Shown piece after piece: positions 26,735 to 36,218 of a stretch of 55,848 bases of DNA; within the stretch, counting starts at the first letter, position 1, and every line of letters begins with the position of its first letter. The stretch lies in NCBI GenBank assembly GCA_934090935.1, contig CAKOKD010000007.1, forward strand, positions 1 to 55,848, in the 5' to 3' direction. The notes beneath the pieces were generated by a model. The model saw only the letters and a program-made list of their open reading frames with translations, had not been told where the DNA came from and ran no database searches. The position numbers and the translations under genes were made by a program. This stretch comes from an uncultured Bacilli bacterium. Lineage in GTDB: Bacteria > Bacillota_I > Bacilli_A > RF39 > UBA660.

Positions 26735-29134
26735 TTATTTTTCTTCTAAATCTATATCGTTAAGTATTGAATCGATTGTTTCTTTATCGATTAAATCATC
26801 AAAATATACATTGTCTAGTAAGTTATCATTAGAATCTTTTACATCGACATCGTCAATATTTAAATCGCTTTCATTTAAATATACTTTATTGTCATCTACT
26901 AAATCTTTTACATCTTTAATTTCCTCATCTAAGGTGTTTTTTTCAGCGTTTAAAACATCTTTTTTGTTTACTAGGCTATTTATATCTATTACATCAATGT
27001 CGTCTATATCAAGGTCTTTTTCATCCAATTGGATGATATTATTATTATGATCATTTAGTTCAGGTACTTCAATATCATCTGTTTCCATGATATAATCGGA
27101 TTTTCCGTTTAATTCATCAATAATATTTTTGATAATCTTGTTGTTGTTTTTATATATCATTGAATCTCCTTCCATAAGGGATAATTGAATGATATAATTG
27201 TCGATTTCATCTTGGTTTTCTATTGATGATGTATCTATTTGATTTAATAAAATAGAAAGCTTATCGTTGAATTCTTTTTTTGATATGTTAAATTTATCAT
27301 TATCCAAGTTTTCAAGCTCATCTAAAGTGCTTAATTTCATTGGTTCTTCATGAAAATCAACATCATTTATAACAAGCAGAGGATTTTCTTGATCTACAAC
27401 CATTGGAATATTTTTTTCTGTTTCTTCTTCAACCGCAGGTTCTGGATTTAAATCTTCAATTTCTTCTTTTTCTTTTGGAATATCTATTGTTTCTTCTTTT
27501 GCTGTTTCTTCATCCGTTACTTCTTTTTCTTCATTTTTTTCGTTTTTTAGCATATTTAAGCTTTTTAAAACGTCTTCAGTAATATTTATATTTATTGGTT
27601 GATTTGAATTGAATGAAATAGGGTTAGAAGACATCTCATTTGGAGTTCTTCCCTCATCAAAATTAAGGATGTTTTCACTTTCTAGATCATCATCTAAATC
27701 TATAAGTTTTATAATTTCATCAAATGATGTTTTTCCTTCTAAAACTTTTTCAAGTCCATCTTGAAGCATCGTTTCAGTTCCTTCATCACTGTAGACAAGC
27801 TTTCTTAAATATGGTTTGCTTGCACCTTTTATTATCGCATCTTTGATAGCTTGGTTTAAAAGAAGCACTTCTTGAATCGCGATTCTTCCTCGATAACCAT
27901 GATTACATTCTGGACATCCAACAGGTTCATATATCTCTTTAACATCTAGATTCAAAGCTTTTTTAAATATTTCTTTTTCATAATCATTTGTTTTTCTTTT
28001 TCTTTTACATTTTTCACATAGTCTTCTTGATAGTTTTTGAGATACGATTCCGGATAGAGAAGAACCAAGTAAATATCTTTCTACTGACATATCTGTTAAA
28101 CGTTCAATTGTGTTTAATGAGTTGTTTGTATGGATAGTTGATAATACCAAGTGACCTGTAATACTTGCTCTTACAGCGATTCTAGCGGTTTCGTCATCAC
28201 GAATTTCACCGATCATTATGATATCTGGGTCTTGACGAAGAATACTTCTTAAAACACTAGCAAAAGTAAGACCGATTTCTGCTTGAGCTTGAACTTGATT
28301 TATTCCAGGTATATTCATTTCAATTGGATCTTCAACTGTTATAAGGTTTGAGCCTTCAACATTTAGTTTTTGAAGCATTGAGTAAACAGTAGTTGATTTA
28401 CCAGTTCCTGTAGCACCAGTAACTAAAATAATACCATTTGGAAGAGATAACATCTTGTTCACTTTTTCTAGATTTTTTTTATTGAAATCAAGTGCTTCAA
28501 TACCAGCAGCACTCATTGTATAGTCCATAATACGTAAAACTATTTTTTCTCCTAAATTGGTAGGTAAGCTTGAAACACGGATATCTATCGTTTTTCCGTC
28601 AATTTCACTTCTTATTGCACCATCTTGAGGAGTTCTAGACTCAGTTATATTCATTCCTGATATGATTTTTATACGAGTTATCATATTCTTTTTTACATAT
28701 AGGGGAACGATAGAATAGTCATTTAGCACACCATCTACTCTTAAACGTATTTTTATTCCTCCATCGAAAGGGTCGAAGTGAATATCACTTGCTCCCTTAG
28801 CGATTGCATCAAGAATTATGGAATTAACGATATCCGTTATAGGTACATTGTTATAATCAAATGTTACCATACCATCAAGAAGTTCTTTATTATCCATTTG
28901 ATGTTCAGATGCGGAGATGGATAAATCATTGTTTGTATCTCCAATATAATTACCAAATTCGTCAATTAAAGAAGGATCAATTGGATTACCAAACTCATCA
29001 ACATATTCAGTAACTTCTTTTAAATCATTGTTTTCATTTATTAAAGAAGGATCTATAGTGTTTCCAAATTCATCCACATATCTTGTTGATGAATTGTCAT
29101 CTACTATCTCGCCTTTTAATTCATTATTGTTCAT
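26735..29134 (-). CDS. GspE/PilB-type secretion/pilus assembly ATPase with long acidic tail
   Basis: 799 aa. The core (~95-475) is a type II secretion/type IV pilus ATPase: SDIHFDPFDGGIKIRLRVDG, Walker A GATGTGKST (240-248), Asp box LITVEDPIE, Walker B-type DPDIIMIGEIRDDETA, His box TGHLVLSTIHTN, and a zinc tetracysteine CEKC...CPEC (373-376, 407-410). The N-terminus has two copies of YVDEFGN.IDPSLI (residues ~19-32 and 44-57) and a partial third. After ~480 the protein continues for ~320 Asp/Glu-rich residues absent from ordinary PilB. It should power a pilus or pseudopilus, and a prepilin is encoded at 33494, but no PilC-like platform protein is in the window. Confidence 0.9.
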   Translation of the reverse strand: MNNNELKGEIVDDNSSTRYVDEFGNTIDPSLINENNDLKEVTEYVDEFGNPIDPSLIDEFGNYIGDTNNDLSISASEHQMDNKELLDGMVTFDYNNVPITDIVNSIILDAIAKGASDIHFDPFDGGIKIRLRVDGVLNDYSIVPLYVKKNMITRIKIISGMNITESRTPQDGAIRSEIDGKTIDIRVSSLPTNLGEKIVLRIMDYTMSAAGIEALDFNKKNLEKVNKMLSLPNGIILVTGATGTGKSTTVYSMLQKLNVEGSNLITVEDPIEMNIPGINQVQAQAEIGLTFASVLRSILRQDPDIIMIGEIRDDETARIAVRASITGHLVLSTIHTNNSLNTIERLTDMSVERYLLGSSLSGIVSQKLSRRLCEKCKRKRKTNDYEKEIFKKALNLDVKEIYEPVGCPECNHGYRGRIAIQEVLLLNQAIKDAIIKGASKPYLRKLVYSDEGTETMLQDGLEKVLEGKTSFDEIIKLIDLDDDLESENILNFDEGRTPNEMSSNPISFNSNQPININITEDVLKSLNMLKNEKNEEKEVTDEETAKEETIDIPKEKEEIEDLNPEPAVEEETEKNIPMVVDQENPLLVINDVDFHEEPMKLSTLDELENLDNDKFNISKKEFNDKLSILLNQIDTSSIENQDEIDNYIIQLSLMEGDSMIYKNNNKIIKNIIDELNGKSDYIMETDDIEVPELNDHNNNIIQLDEKDLDIDDIDVIDINSLVNKKDVLNAEKNTLDEEIKDVKDLVDDNKVYLNESDLNIDDVDVKDSNDNLLDNVYFDDLIDKETIDSILNDIDLEEK

Positions 29135-29220
29135 ACAATCAACCCTATCTTATTTTATTCCATACTAATTATACAATAGGCAAACATTTATAGTCAAGAA
29201 AAAAACCGATATAAAATCGG

Positions 29221-32193
29221 TTAATTGCATGAGCTTTTCAATTCAATTGTTTTGGATTTTTGTAAGCTATTATATTTAACTGTAAACGTAATAGAGTAGT
29301 TAACTCCACTTGTTAAAGTTGAACAATCAATTTCATTTCCTTCACTTGTCTTACATGTATAACTTACTGTGGAGTTTTCTGTTACATCAACTCCGTTTTC
29401 TGTAACTTTTATTTTGCTTTTTGGGGTAGTACCAAGAGTGTTAAAGTTTTCTAATGTTGAGCAAGAAGAACCTTTATACTCGATATTTAAATTGTTTGTG
29501 CTTGCTCCTTCGGAAACATTAATTGTAAGTCCATTTGATTGATTGTTTTTGAATTTTTGATATGATGATTTAACCACAAACGAAACTTTTGAAGAAGTAT
29601 TTATATTTGTTGTGAATGTCGTATTTGTAGTAAATCCTAAGTCAGTTGTAACTCCGTTTGCAATCATATATATTTGATATCCAAAACTTCCGAAAGTATT
29701 GTTATTATAATTAATTCTTTCTGCTAGGTATTTTTCAGCCCAGTTCTTATAAACGCTTGAATTAGTGAAATAATCTCTTAGATAAGTTTCATTTATCGCA
29801 TCCGGTGTAGGAGCAGCATTCCAAGTTAGAGTAACAACTCCGTTATTGTTTGTGAATTTTAAATTATTTGGATCACTTAATGTATCAAATCTATTGGATA
29901 CTGTTGTTGGAACCGTACCTTTTTTAAAGTATTCAGTACTTCTAAGTTCATTAGGTGTAGAAGAGGATGCAAGTTCGATTGGATCAGTTCCAAGTTCGAT
30001 TTCGGCTTCAACAATTCCGCTTGGACGATTGAATCTCGAATTCTTTTTCATTATTCTGGTTACTAAAGCCTTAGTTATTTGTCTTCTTGCAGTTCCACCT
30101 TCGGATGAAGTTAAATAGTTTTCTTTAGTTCTTTCAGGATAACCATACCATGTTGCAATAGCATAATCAGGAGAGTAGGCAATTTCCCATGAGTCTCCAA
30201 TGATATTTTTAAACTCTTTCTTTAATGATGAATCAACTGTTGATGTTCCAGTTTTGGCTGCTATATCAGTTCCACTTACAGAACCAGCACCGATTACACC
30301 ACTTGTAACCGCATATTTTAAAATCATATTAATCATGTATGCTGTTTCTTCACTCATAGCTGTTACCTTTTTAGGTGTTACTTTTATAACATCTCCAGTT
30401 TCTGTGTATTCAATCTTGGTAACTGAATAAGGTTCAATATAAGTACCGCCTCTTGCAAATGTTGCATATGCAGCAGCAGCTTCCATAGGAGTAACACCAT
30501 CAAAACCTCCAATTGAACATGATTCAAGGATTGTTCCACTTGATGTTTCTGGTTTCCAACCTAGATTTGTTGCAAACTCAAGCTTTTGCTCATTAGTTGT
30601 TTGTTGGAATGCGAATAGAGCAGGGATGTTTCTTGATTGAGCAAGTGCGGTTTTTATGGTCATAAGACCTTTATGTTTATTATCAAAATTCTTGATTTGT
30701 CCGCCTCCAGAATAGGTATATGCATCATCTATAATCGTTTGACCAGTTGACCAATTTAGATATTCAATTGCTGGACCATAATCCATTACAGGCTTAGCTG
30801 TAGAACCTGGATGATGTCTTGTATTTGCGTAGTTTAAACTTCTTTCAGTCTTCTTATTTCTACCGGCCCCAACGGCAACGATAGAACCATCCTCAACAGA
30901 TATAACAGAGATACCTGCTTGAGCAACGTCATTTTTCCATTTGTATATTTTTCCATCATATAAATCATTTATTACGTCTTGTTTTTCAGGATCTAAAGTA
31001 GTCCAGATTTTCATTGATGTTGTATATGGATCATCACCATCAGGATTTGCTTTTGTTTTAGTTCTTGATATTACTTCTTCAACAACTGTATCGATAAAAC
31101 CTACATATTTATTTAATGTGCTTCCTCTTTCAACCAGCATGCTTTCAACAGGAACTGATTTAGCAGTATCTCTTTCTTCTTCAGTAATATATCCATGTCT
31201 ACACATAAGGTTTAATACTGTATTACGTCTTGCTTCAGCGTTTTTAGGATTAACATATGGGTTATATGCACTAGGAGCTTGGAAAAGGCCGGCTATCATG
31301 GCTGCTTCTCCTAGGTTAAGCTCAGATACATCTTTTCCAAAATAAGTCTTACTTGCTTGTTCAACTCCATAAGAACCGGAACCAAGGTTTGGAATGTTTA
31401 CATAAAATTCCATGATTTCTTCTTTAGTATATCTTTTCTCAAATACGAATACGGATAAATAAATATCAGTGAACTTTCTAATGATACCGCCGATACCATG
31501 ACTTGTAGTATCCGTTGCGGCATTTTTAGAAACTTGCATCGTTAGGGTAGAACCACCACCAGCATCGCTTCTTCCTAGAAGTTGACCAACAACTGCTTTT
31601 GAAAATCTAGCGATATCTATTCCGTTATGTTGGAAGAATCTTGAATCCTCAGTTGCAACTATGGCATCAACCAAAACTTGAGGAAGTTGCTCATAGCTTA
31701 CTTTTTCACGATTTTCTAAACCTAATCTTTTAAATTCAACTCCATTTTTGTCATATAACACGGTTGAGTTGCTTTTATATAACCTTTTTTCTGATACCTC
31801 TGGAGCTGTTATAATTATATAAACACAAAAGATAATTCCGAGAGAGAATAACGCGACTAAAGCAAGCATTATTATAATCAATACCTTATCTTTTAAAGTT
31901 CCATACTTTAATTTCTTCTTAAATTTTTTCATATCGTCACTGATCACCATTTTCCTATTCTTAAAGAATACTTTAACTTTATCCAATCCTTTATATTCTT
32001 TATAACTTAATAAATGCAATTCTTCATCTTTGATAGTTTTCTTTGAATTTTTCTTTTTCTTCTTTTTGCAAATATTACGTTTATATTTTATCAAACTCTT
32101 ATATTTTTTATCAATATATTTCATTATTTTCTTATATATTGTATTCTTTCGTTTACGTTTCTTTTTCACTTGCTTTACATTACTTTTTTTCAT
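29221..32193 (-). CDS. Class A penicillin-binding protein (PBP1A-type)
   Basis: 990-aa bifunctional peptidoglycan glycosyltransferase/transpeptidase. The first ~103 residues are cytoplasmic and very rich in Lys/Arg, unusually long. TM spans ~104-129. The GT51 domain has catalytic Glu182 in TEDSRFFQHNG and the GGSTLTMQVSKN motif. The transpeptidase has STAK (464-467), SRN (520-522) and KTGT (647-650). After ~750 a fibronectin-III-like segment (LKFTNNNGVVTLTWNAAP) and a Cys-containing beta-rich tail follow. AAGGAG precedes the ATG. It lies 4 bases downstream of recU, the same pair as recU-ponA in Bacillus. Confidence 0.95.
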   Translation of the reverse strand: MKKSNVKQVKKKRKRKNTIYKKIMKYIDKKYKSLIKYKRNICKKKKKKNSKKTIKDEELHLLSYKEYKGLDKVKVFFKNRKMVISDDMKKFKKKLKYGTLKDKVLIIIMLALVALFSLGIIFCVYIIITAPEVSEKRLYKSNSTVLYDKNGVEFKRLGLENREKVSYEQLPQVLVDAIVATEDSRFFQHNGIDIARFSKAVVGQLLGRSDAGGGSTLTMQVSKNAATDTTSHGIGGIIRKFTDIYLSVFVFEKRYTKEEIMEFYVNIPNLGSGSYGVEQASKTYFGKDVSELNLGEAAMIAGLFQAPSAYNPYVNPKNAEARRNTVLNLMCRHGYITEEERDTAKSVPVESMLVERGSTLNKYVGFIDTVVEEVISRTKTKANPDGDDPYTTSMKIWTTLDPEKQDVINDLYDGKIYKWKNDVAQAGISVISVEDGSIVAVGAGRNKKTERSLNYANTRHHPGSTAKPVMDYGPAIEYLNWSTGQTIIDDAYTYSGGGQIKNFDNKHKGLMTIKTALAQSRNIPALFAFQQTTNEQKLEFATNLGWKPETSSGTILESCSIGGFDGVTPMEAAAAYATFARGGTYIEPYSVTKIEYTETGDVIKVTPKKVTAMSEETAYMINMILKYAVTSGVIGAGSVSGTDIAAKTGTSTVDSSLKKEFKNIIGDSWEIAYSPDYAIATWYGYPERTKENYLTSSEGGTARRQITKALVTRIMKKNSRFNRPSGIVEAEIELGTDPIELASSSTPNELRSTEYFKKGTVPTTVSNRFDTLSDPNNLKFTNNNGVVTLTWNAAPTPDAINETYLRDYFTNSSVYKNWAEKYLAERINYNNNTFGSFGYQIYMIANGVTTDLGFTTNTTFTTNINTSSKVSFVVKSSYQKFKNNQSNGLTINVSEGASTNNLNIEYKGSSCSTLENFNTLGTTPKSKIKVTENGVDVTENSTVSYTCKTSEGNEIDCSTLTSGVNYSITFTVKYNSLQKSKTIELKSSCN

Positions 32194-32197
32194 GTTT

Positions 32198-32758
32198 TTA
32201 CTCCTTAAAATATATGTTATTTAGTACCTCAATATAATCGATTCTTGGTCTTATTCTTTTATTTATTATATATCCTTTATCCTCGATATAGCTTAAAGGA
32301 ATGCTTTTTCTTTTATTGGTGTCGATAAACTCAAGTATATCTTTTCCGTCAAGATAGTAAAACAAACCATTCATCGCGATTATTAGAAAAGTAATTCCTC
32401 CATGGTTTATTATACGTTTCATATGAAGAAGTTGGTGAGGATGAATATTGTTTAGGGGAAAAGATGTATGATTGTTTGTTTCTTTAGCATCAAAGTCGAT
32501 GTATTTTCCTTTATATATACCATTATAATCCAATGTTGATGGAGTTCTAAAATAAGCTTTAGTTATTATTCTTTCTTTTGTACCATATTTTACTTCAGAA
32601 ATGGTTATGGGTGTTGGTTTTTTATAAACTATTGCGATATCTTCTTCTAAATAATACTCATTGCTTTCATTTACTAAACTTTCTAGATCCATACCACGAT
32701 TAGCGTAGTTGATATTCTTTTTAAATTCTTCTTTTTTGTTTCCGCCTGGATAATTCAT
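32198..32758 (-). CDS. recU: Holliday junction resolvase RecU
   Basis: 186-aa PD-(D/E)XK nuclease that cuts four-way junctions during recombination and chromosome segregation. The family signatures MNYPGGN, ANRGMDLESLVNESN, YKKPTPI, TPSTLDYNGIYKG, YIDFDAKET and NIHPHQLLHM are all present. The ATG at 32758 is chosen because AAAGGTG is correctly spaced before it; a GTG at 32767 is part of that site. It is the first gene of a recU-PBP transcript diverging from engB. Confidence 0.95.
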   Translation of the reverse strand: MNYPGGNKKEEFKKNINYANRGMDLESLVNESNEYYLEEDIAIVYKKPTPITISEVKYGTKERIITKAYFRTPSTLDYNGIYKGKYIDFDAKETNNHTSFPLNNIHPHQLLHMKRIINHGGITFLIIAMNGLFYYLDGKDILEFIDTNKRKSIPLSYIEDKGYIINKRIRPRIDYIEVLNNIYFKE

Positions 32759-32797
32759 AAGTTTCACCTTTAAATATTATATAATATATTCGTGTAT

Positions 32798-32825
32798 TTG
32801 CAAAACAAAAAAATTTTGTTATAAT
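32798..32825 (+). promoter_or_regulatory. Promoter of engB
   Basis: -35 TTGCAA (32798-32803), 16-bp spacer, -10 TATAAT (32820-32825) with TGT extension. It lies in the divergent region with recU; ATTATA at 32776-32781 reads TATAAT on the minus strand and may serve recU. Confidence 0.65.
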
Positions 32826-32850
32826 TAGTTTACGAATTTAGGTGATGAGT

Positions 32851-33444
32851 GTGAAAATTGAAAAGTCTTCTTTAGCTACAATTGCTGTTAGAAAAAGTCA
32901 ATATCCGACTGATATGCTTCCAGAGTTTTTACTTTGTGGAAGAAGTAATGTCGGGAAAAGTAGCTTTATAAATACTCTTTTAGGGAGAAAAAACTATGCA
33001 CATACATCAGGTAAACCAGGAAAAACTCAAACACTTAATTTTTATCTTTTGAATGATGAGTTTTATTTGGTGGATGTTCCTGGATATGGATATGCAGATG
33101 TATCAAAGGAAAAACAAAGAAAATTTGGAATAATGATAGAAGAATATATTAAGGAAAGAGAAAACTTGAAATGTGTGTTTTTACTTGTTGATTTTCGTCA
33201 TAAAGCTCAAGAAAATGATGTGCTTATGTATAACTATTTAAAATACTACAATATTCCATGTGTTGTTGTTGCAACCAAATATGATAAAGTTAAGGCAAGT
33301 CAAAAAGAGAAATGCGAACGTGCTTTGAAGGAGTCTTTAAATCTTGTACCTGGCGATAAAATGGTTCTTTTTTCAAGCGTTACTAAAAAGGGAAGAGAAG
33401 AGATTTATAACACTTTAGCAGAATATGTGGATTCACAAGAATAA
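32851..33444 (+). CDS. engB: Ribosome-assembly GTPase EngB/YsxC
   Basis: 197-aa GTPase needed for 50S subunit assembly. G motifs: GRSNVGKSS (G1), GKTQTLNFY (G2), DVPGYGYADV (G3), TKYDK (G4) and SSV (G5). The frame is open from GTG 32842 and includes ATG 32845, but AGGTGA at 32840-32845 overlaps both. The next start, GTG 32851, is spaced as for other AGGTGA genes here, so I use it. Confidence 0.94.
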   Translation: MKIEKSSLATIAVRKSQYPTDMLPEFLLCGRSNVGKSSFINTLLGRKNYAHTSGKPGKTQTLNFYLLNDEFYLVDVPGYGYADVSKEKQRKFGIMIEEYIKERENLKCVFLLVDFRHKAQENDVLMYNYLKYYNIPCVVVATKYDKVKASQKEKCERALKESLNLVPGDKMVLFSSVTKKGREEIYNTLAEYVDSQE

Positions 33445-33448
33445 TTTC

Positions 33449-33477
33449 TTGTCTTTTTTTTTATTTTTTTGTATTAT
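33449..33477 (+). promoter_or_regulatory. Promoter of the prepilin gene
   Basis: -35 TTGTCT (33449-33454), 17-bp T-rich spacer, -10 TATTAT (33472-33477). Confidence 0.55.
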
Positions 33478-33493
33478 TAATATAGGTGATGAT

Positions 33494-34102
33494 ATGAAAA
33501 ATAAAGGTTTTACATTGGTGGAGTTGCTTGCAGTAATCGTAATTTTGGGGCTTATTCTTGCTATAAGCGTTCCAAGCGCGTTTAAAATTTCAAGCAAAGT
33601 TAAATCGAAAGCTTATAAAACTAAGATTGAACAAATCGAAAAAGGTGCAGCTGAAGTGTATGGAACTAATAATATTGGGCTTATTAGAACTAGCTCTAGT
33701 AAATGTGCTTTTTCTTATGATAATGATGAACTTAAAGAAGTAATCTATGCTAAAAATGGAACTTTAGGTGATGATGCTTCAGGATTAGAAAGCTATCCTT
33801 GTATTAGGATGACTATATCTGAACTTGTTTCTACTGATTCTTTAAATTATGACTACAAAAAGCAATGCAATGTATATAATTGCCCAACTGATGTAACTAA
33901 AAAAGAATATTATGACAATGTTATTTTAAACCCTGTTAATGATACGATTATCAATGAATGTAACTTATATATCTACTATAAATATAATCGTGCATATGCG
34001 ACATTTGATAAAGTCACTTGTGATAAAACTCTTGATAATCCAGATAATGGACATTCTTATCCTAGAATGAGCAAAAAAATAACATCAACAACAAGAAAGT
34101 AA
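33494..34102 (+). CDS. Type IV prepilin-like protein with Cys-rich body
   Basis: 202 aa. The N-terminus is a classical class III signal: MKNKGFTLVELLAVIVILGL, cleaved before Phe at KG^F by a prepilin peptidase, with Glu at +5. The hydrophobic helix would pack in the pilus core. The soluble part has at least six Cys (CAFSYD, SYPCIRM, QCNVYNCP, NECN, VTCDKT), suggesting disulfides. AGGTGAT (33485-33491) fixes the ATG at 33494. It is a single gene, apart from the GspE/PilB-type ATPase at 26735-29134; together they suggest a pilus or competence-type pseudopilus. I cannot tell whether it is a major or minor pilin. Confidence 0.88.
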   Translation: MKNKGFTLVELLAVIVILGLILAISVPSAFKISSKVKSKAYKTKIEQIEKGAAEVYGTNNIGLIRTSSSKCAFSYDNDELKEVIYAKNGTLGDDASGLESYPCIRMTISELVSTDSLNYDYKKQCNVYNCPTDVTKKEYYDNVILNPVNDTIINECNLYIYYKYNRAYATFDKVTCDKTLDNPDNGHSYPRMSKKITSTTRK

Positions 34103-34105
34103 AAC

Positions 34106-34134
34106 TTGAGCATTTTATTAATTTATGGTACTAT
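34106..34134 (+). promoter_or_regulatory. Promoter of der with inverted repeat over the -10
   Basis: -35 TTGAGC (34106-34111), 17-bp spacer, -10 TACTAT (34129-34134) with TGG extension. The perfect inverted repeat ATGGTAC/GTACCAT (34125-34131 and 34137-34143) covers the -10 and start site. It could be an operator, or a weak terminator for the prepilin gene. Confidence 0.6.
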
Positions 34135-34169
34135 ATGTACCATATTTTAACGTATTTAAGGAGGTAATT

Positions 34170-35480
34170 ATGAGAAAAACTGTATGTTTAGTGGGTAGAC
34201 CAAACACTGGTAAATCGACTCTTTTTAATAGACTTATAAATGAAAAAAAAGCGATTATTGCTGATACACCTGGAGTTACACGTGATAGAATCTATGGAAT
34301 AGTTAATTATAAGATGAAATCTTTTAGTTTGATTGATACTGGTGGTATTGATTTAACAGATGAAGTTTTCAATGACAATATAAAAATACAAGCTGAACTG
34401 GCAATCGATGAAGCGGATGTAATCGTGTTTGTTGTCGATGGAAGAGAAAGTATTACTCAAAACGATCTTGCGGTAAGAGATATGCTTTTAAGGACCAATA
34501 AAAAAGTTATTGTTGCTTTAAATAAAATGGATGATAAAAAGCATGATGAAAATATCTATGAATATTATGAATTAGGCTTTGAAAATATTATATGTATTTC
34601 AGCTGAACATAAGAGAAATATAAATGAACTTTTGAATATGATTACGGAAGATTTTAACGACTATACTACTGAAGAGGATGACGAAATTTTAAAGTTTGCA
34701 GTTATTGGAAGACCAAACGTTGGAAAAAGTAGCCTTGTAAATGCTATATTGGGCGAAGAAAGACAAATCGTATCCGATGTTGCAGGAACCACTCGTGATT
34801 CTGCTGATTCAAGGTTTACTTATGATCATCAAGATTATTTAGTTATCGATACGGCTGGAATGAGAAAAAAAGGCAAGGTTTATGAAAATATTGAAAAATA
34901 TTCGATAATTCGTAGTTTAAAAGCTATTGAAAGATGCGATGTTGCTGTAATTGTAATTGATGCTGAAAGCGGAATAATTGAACACGATAAACATATCGTT
35001 TCATATGCACTTGAAGCAGGTAAAGCCTTATGCTTAGTTGTCAATAAATGGGATACTATTAAGGATAAAGATGCTGCTTTAAAGGAATGGAAAAAGCGCC
35101 TTGATAACGAATTTCAATTCATTCCTTATGCTAATGTAGTATTTTTATCAGCTAAGACGAAATCTAGAATTCATACTCTTATGCCAGCAATATTAAGCGC
35201 ATATGAAGCATATACTAAAGAGATAAAGACAAGTGTTTTAAATGATGTGATAAGAGATGCGGTTAGTTTACATGAACCCCCATCATATAAAGGAAGAAGA
35301 CTAAAAATCTATTTTGTTAATCAAGAGGATACAAAACCTCCTAAGTTTGTTTTTCATGTAAACAATAAAAATTTAGTACATTTTTCTTATGAAAGATATT
35401 TAGAAAACAAGATAAGAGAATCTTTTGAACTTGATGGAACTCCAATAATCATTAAGTTTAAAAATAGAGGTGAAGAATAG
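34170..35480 (+). CDS. der: Ribosome-assembly GTPase Der (EngA)
   Basis: 436-aa protein with two tandem GTPase domains and a C-terminal KH-like domain, acting in 50S assembly. Domain 1: GRPNTGKSTLFNRL, DTPGVTRDR, DTGG and NKMD. Domain 2: GRPNVGKSSLVNAILGEERQ, GTTRDS, DTAGMRKKGK and NKWD. The KH part ends with GTPIIIKFKNR, as in the family. GGAGGT sits before ATG 34170. The next gene starts on the base after the stop. Confidence 0.97.
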   Translation: MRKTVCLVGRPNTGKSTLFNRLINEKKAIIADTPGVTRDRIYGIVNYKMKSFSLIDTGGIDLTDEVFNDNIKIQAELAIDEADVIVFVVDGRESITQNDLAVRDMLLRTNKKVIVALNKMDDKKHDENIYEYYELGFENIICISAEHKRNINELLNMITEDFNDYTTEEDDEILKFAVIGRPNVGKSSLVNAILGEERQIVSDVAGTTRDSADSRFTYDHQDYLVIDTAGMRKKGKVYENIEKYSIIRSLKAIERCDVAVIVIDAESGIIEHDKHIVSYALEAGKALCLVVNKWDTIKDKDAALKEWKKRLDNEFQFIPYANVVFLSAKTKSRIHTLMPAILSAYEAYTKEIKTSVLNDVIRDAVSLHEPPSYKGRRLKIYFVNQEDTKPPKFVFHVNNKNLVHFSYERYLENKIRESFELDGTPIIIKFKNRGEE

Positions 35481-36218
35481 ATGAAAAAAAATATAGTTAT
35501 AGCTTGTCTAGTCGGAATAATCATCGGTCTTATTATAGCTTTAGCTGTTGTATGTATAAAAGAAAATAAAAAGAAAGATTATGATCTTGGTGAGGTTATC
35601 AAAAGTGAAAACGATTATATTATCATAAAGGGTAATAACACCACTCAAAAAATTGAATCAACATCCTTAACGGTTGGAGATATCATAAAACAAGAGAACA
35701 ACACTACTACGGTTATCAAAGTACCAGAAACGACTACACAAAGTGTAAATGAAAACGATATTAAAACCTATTTTGTAAGCACTTATGAAAATGTAAAAAA
35801 TGGTTCTCTTAAGAATAATTTAAAGGAAACATTTGTTACTATTGTTGATTTTGTTTTCTATGATGGTGAAATCTCTGGTGTTCATTTTTCATCTTTGTCT
35901 AATTCTGCAAAATTAACTGTTTTAAAATATACTTTACTTATTGATTCTGAGATAGAAAAATTGATTCCTAATTATAAAGAAACCATAGGCGACGGTTATA
36001 AAAATATAAAAGAAAAGCTTATCGGTGAGTATATGAATTCTCTAAGTTATGTATGTTCTAAGAATAAAGATGAATGTGCGAAATTTAAACTTGAATTTAA
36101 TGAGCTAAAAGAAAAAGTTTCTATTACATGGGTAAATATTAAAGATGCATTCAAAATGTATGCTAATAAGACGAAAAATTCTTTAGAAGAATGGTATAAG
36201 ATATTTAAAAATAGCTAA
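35481..36218 (+). CDS. Unknown membrane-anchored protein downstream of der
   Basis: 245 aa. One N-terminal membrane segment (IVIACLVGIIIGLIIALAVV) with a Cys near its end is followed by a hydrophilic, probably extracellular, part of ~215 residues with a Thr/Asn-rich linker and helical C-terminus. I recognise no family. It is translationally coupled on both sides: its ATG directly follows the der stop and its TAA overlaps the ATG of the next gene. The context of ribosome assembly and RNA modification genes does not reveal its role. Confidence 0.75.
   Translation: MKKNIVIACLVGIIIGLIIALAVVCIKENKKKDYDLGEVIKSENDYIIIKGNNTTQKIESTSLTVGDIIKQENNTTTVIKVPETTTQSVNENDIKTYFVSTYENVKNGSLKNNLKETFVTIVDFVFYDGEISGVHFSSLSNSAKLTVLKYTLLIDSEIEKLIPNYKETIGDGYKNIKEKLIGEYMNSLSYVCSKNKDECAKFKLEFNELKEKVSITWVNIKDAFKMYANKTKNSLEEWYKIFKNS

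Noticed and set aside
30941..31345. 134-codon open frame on the plus strand
   Set aside because: It lies antisense inside the PBP1A gene, with no ribosome-binding site and no recognisable protein.
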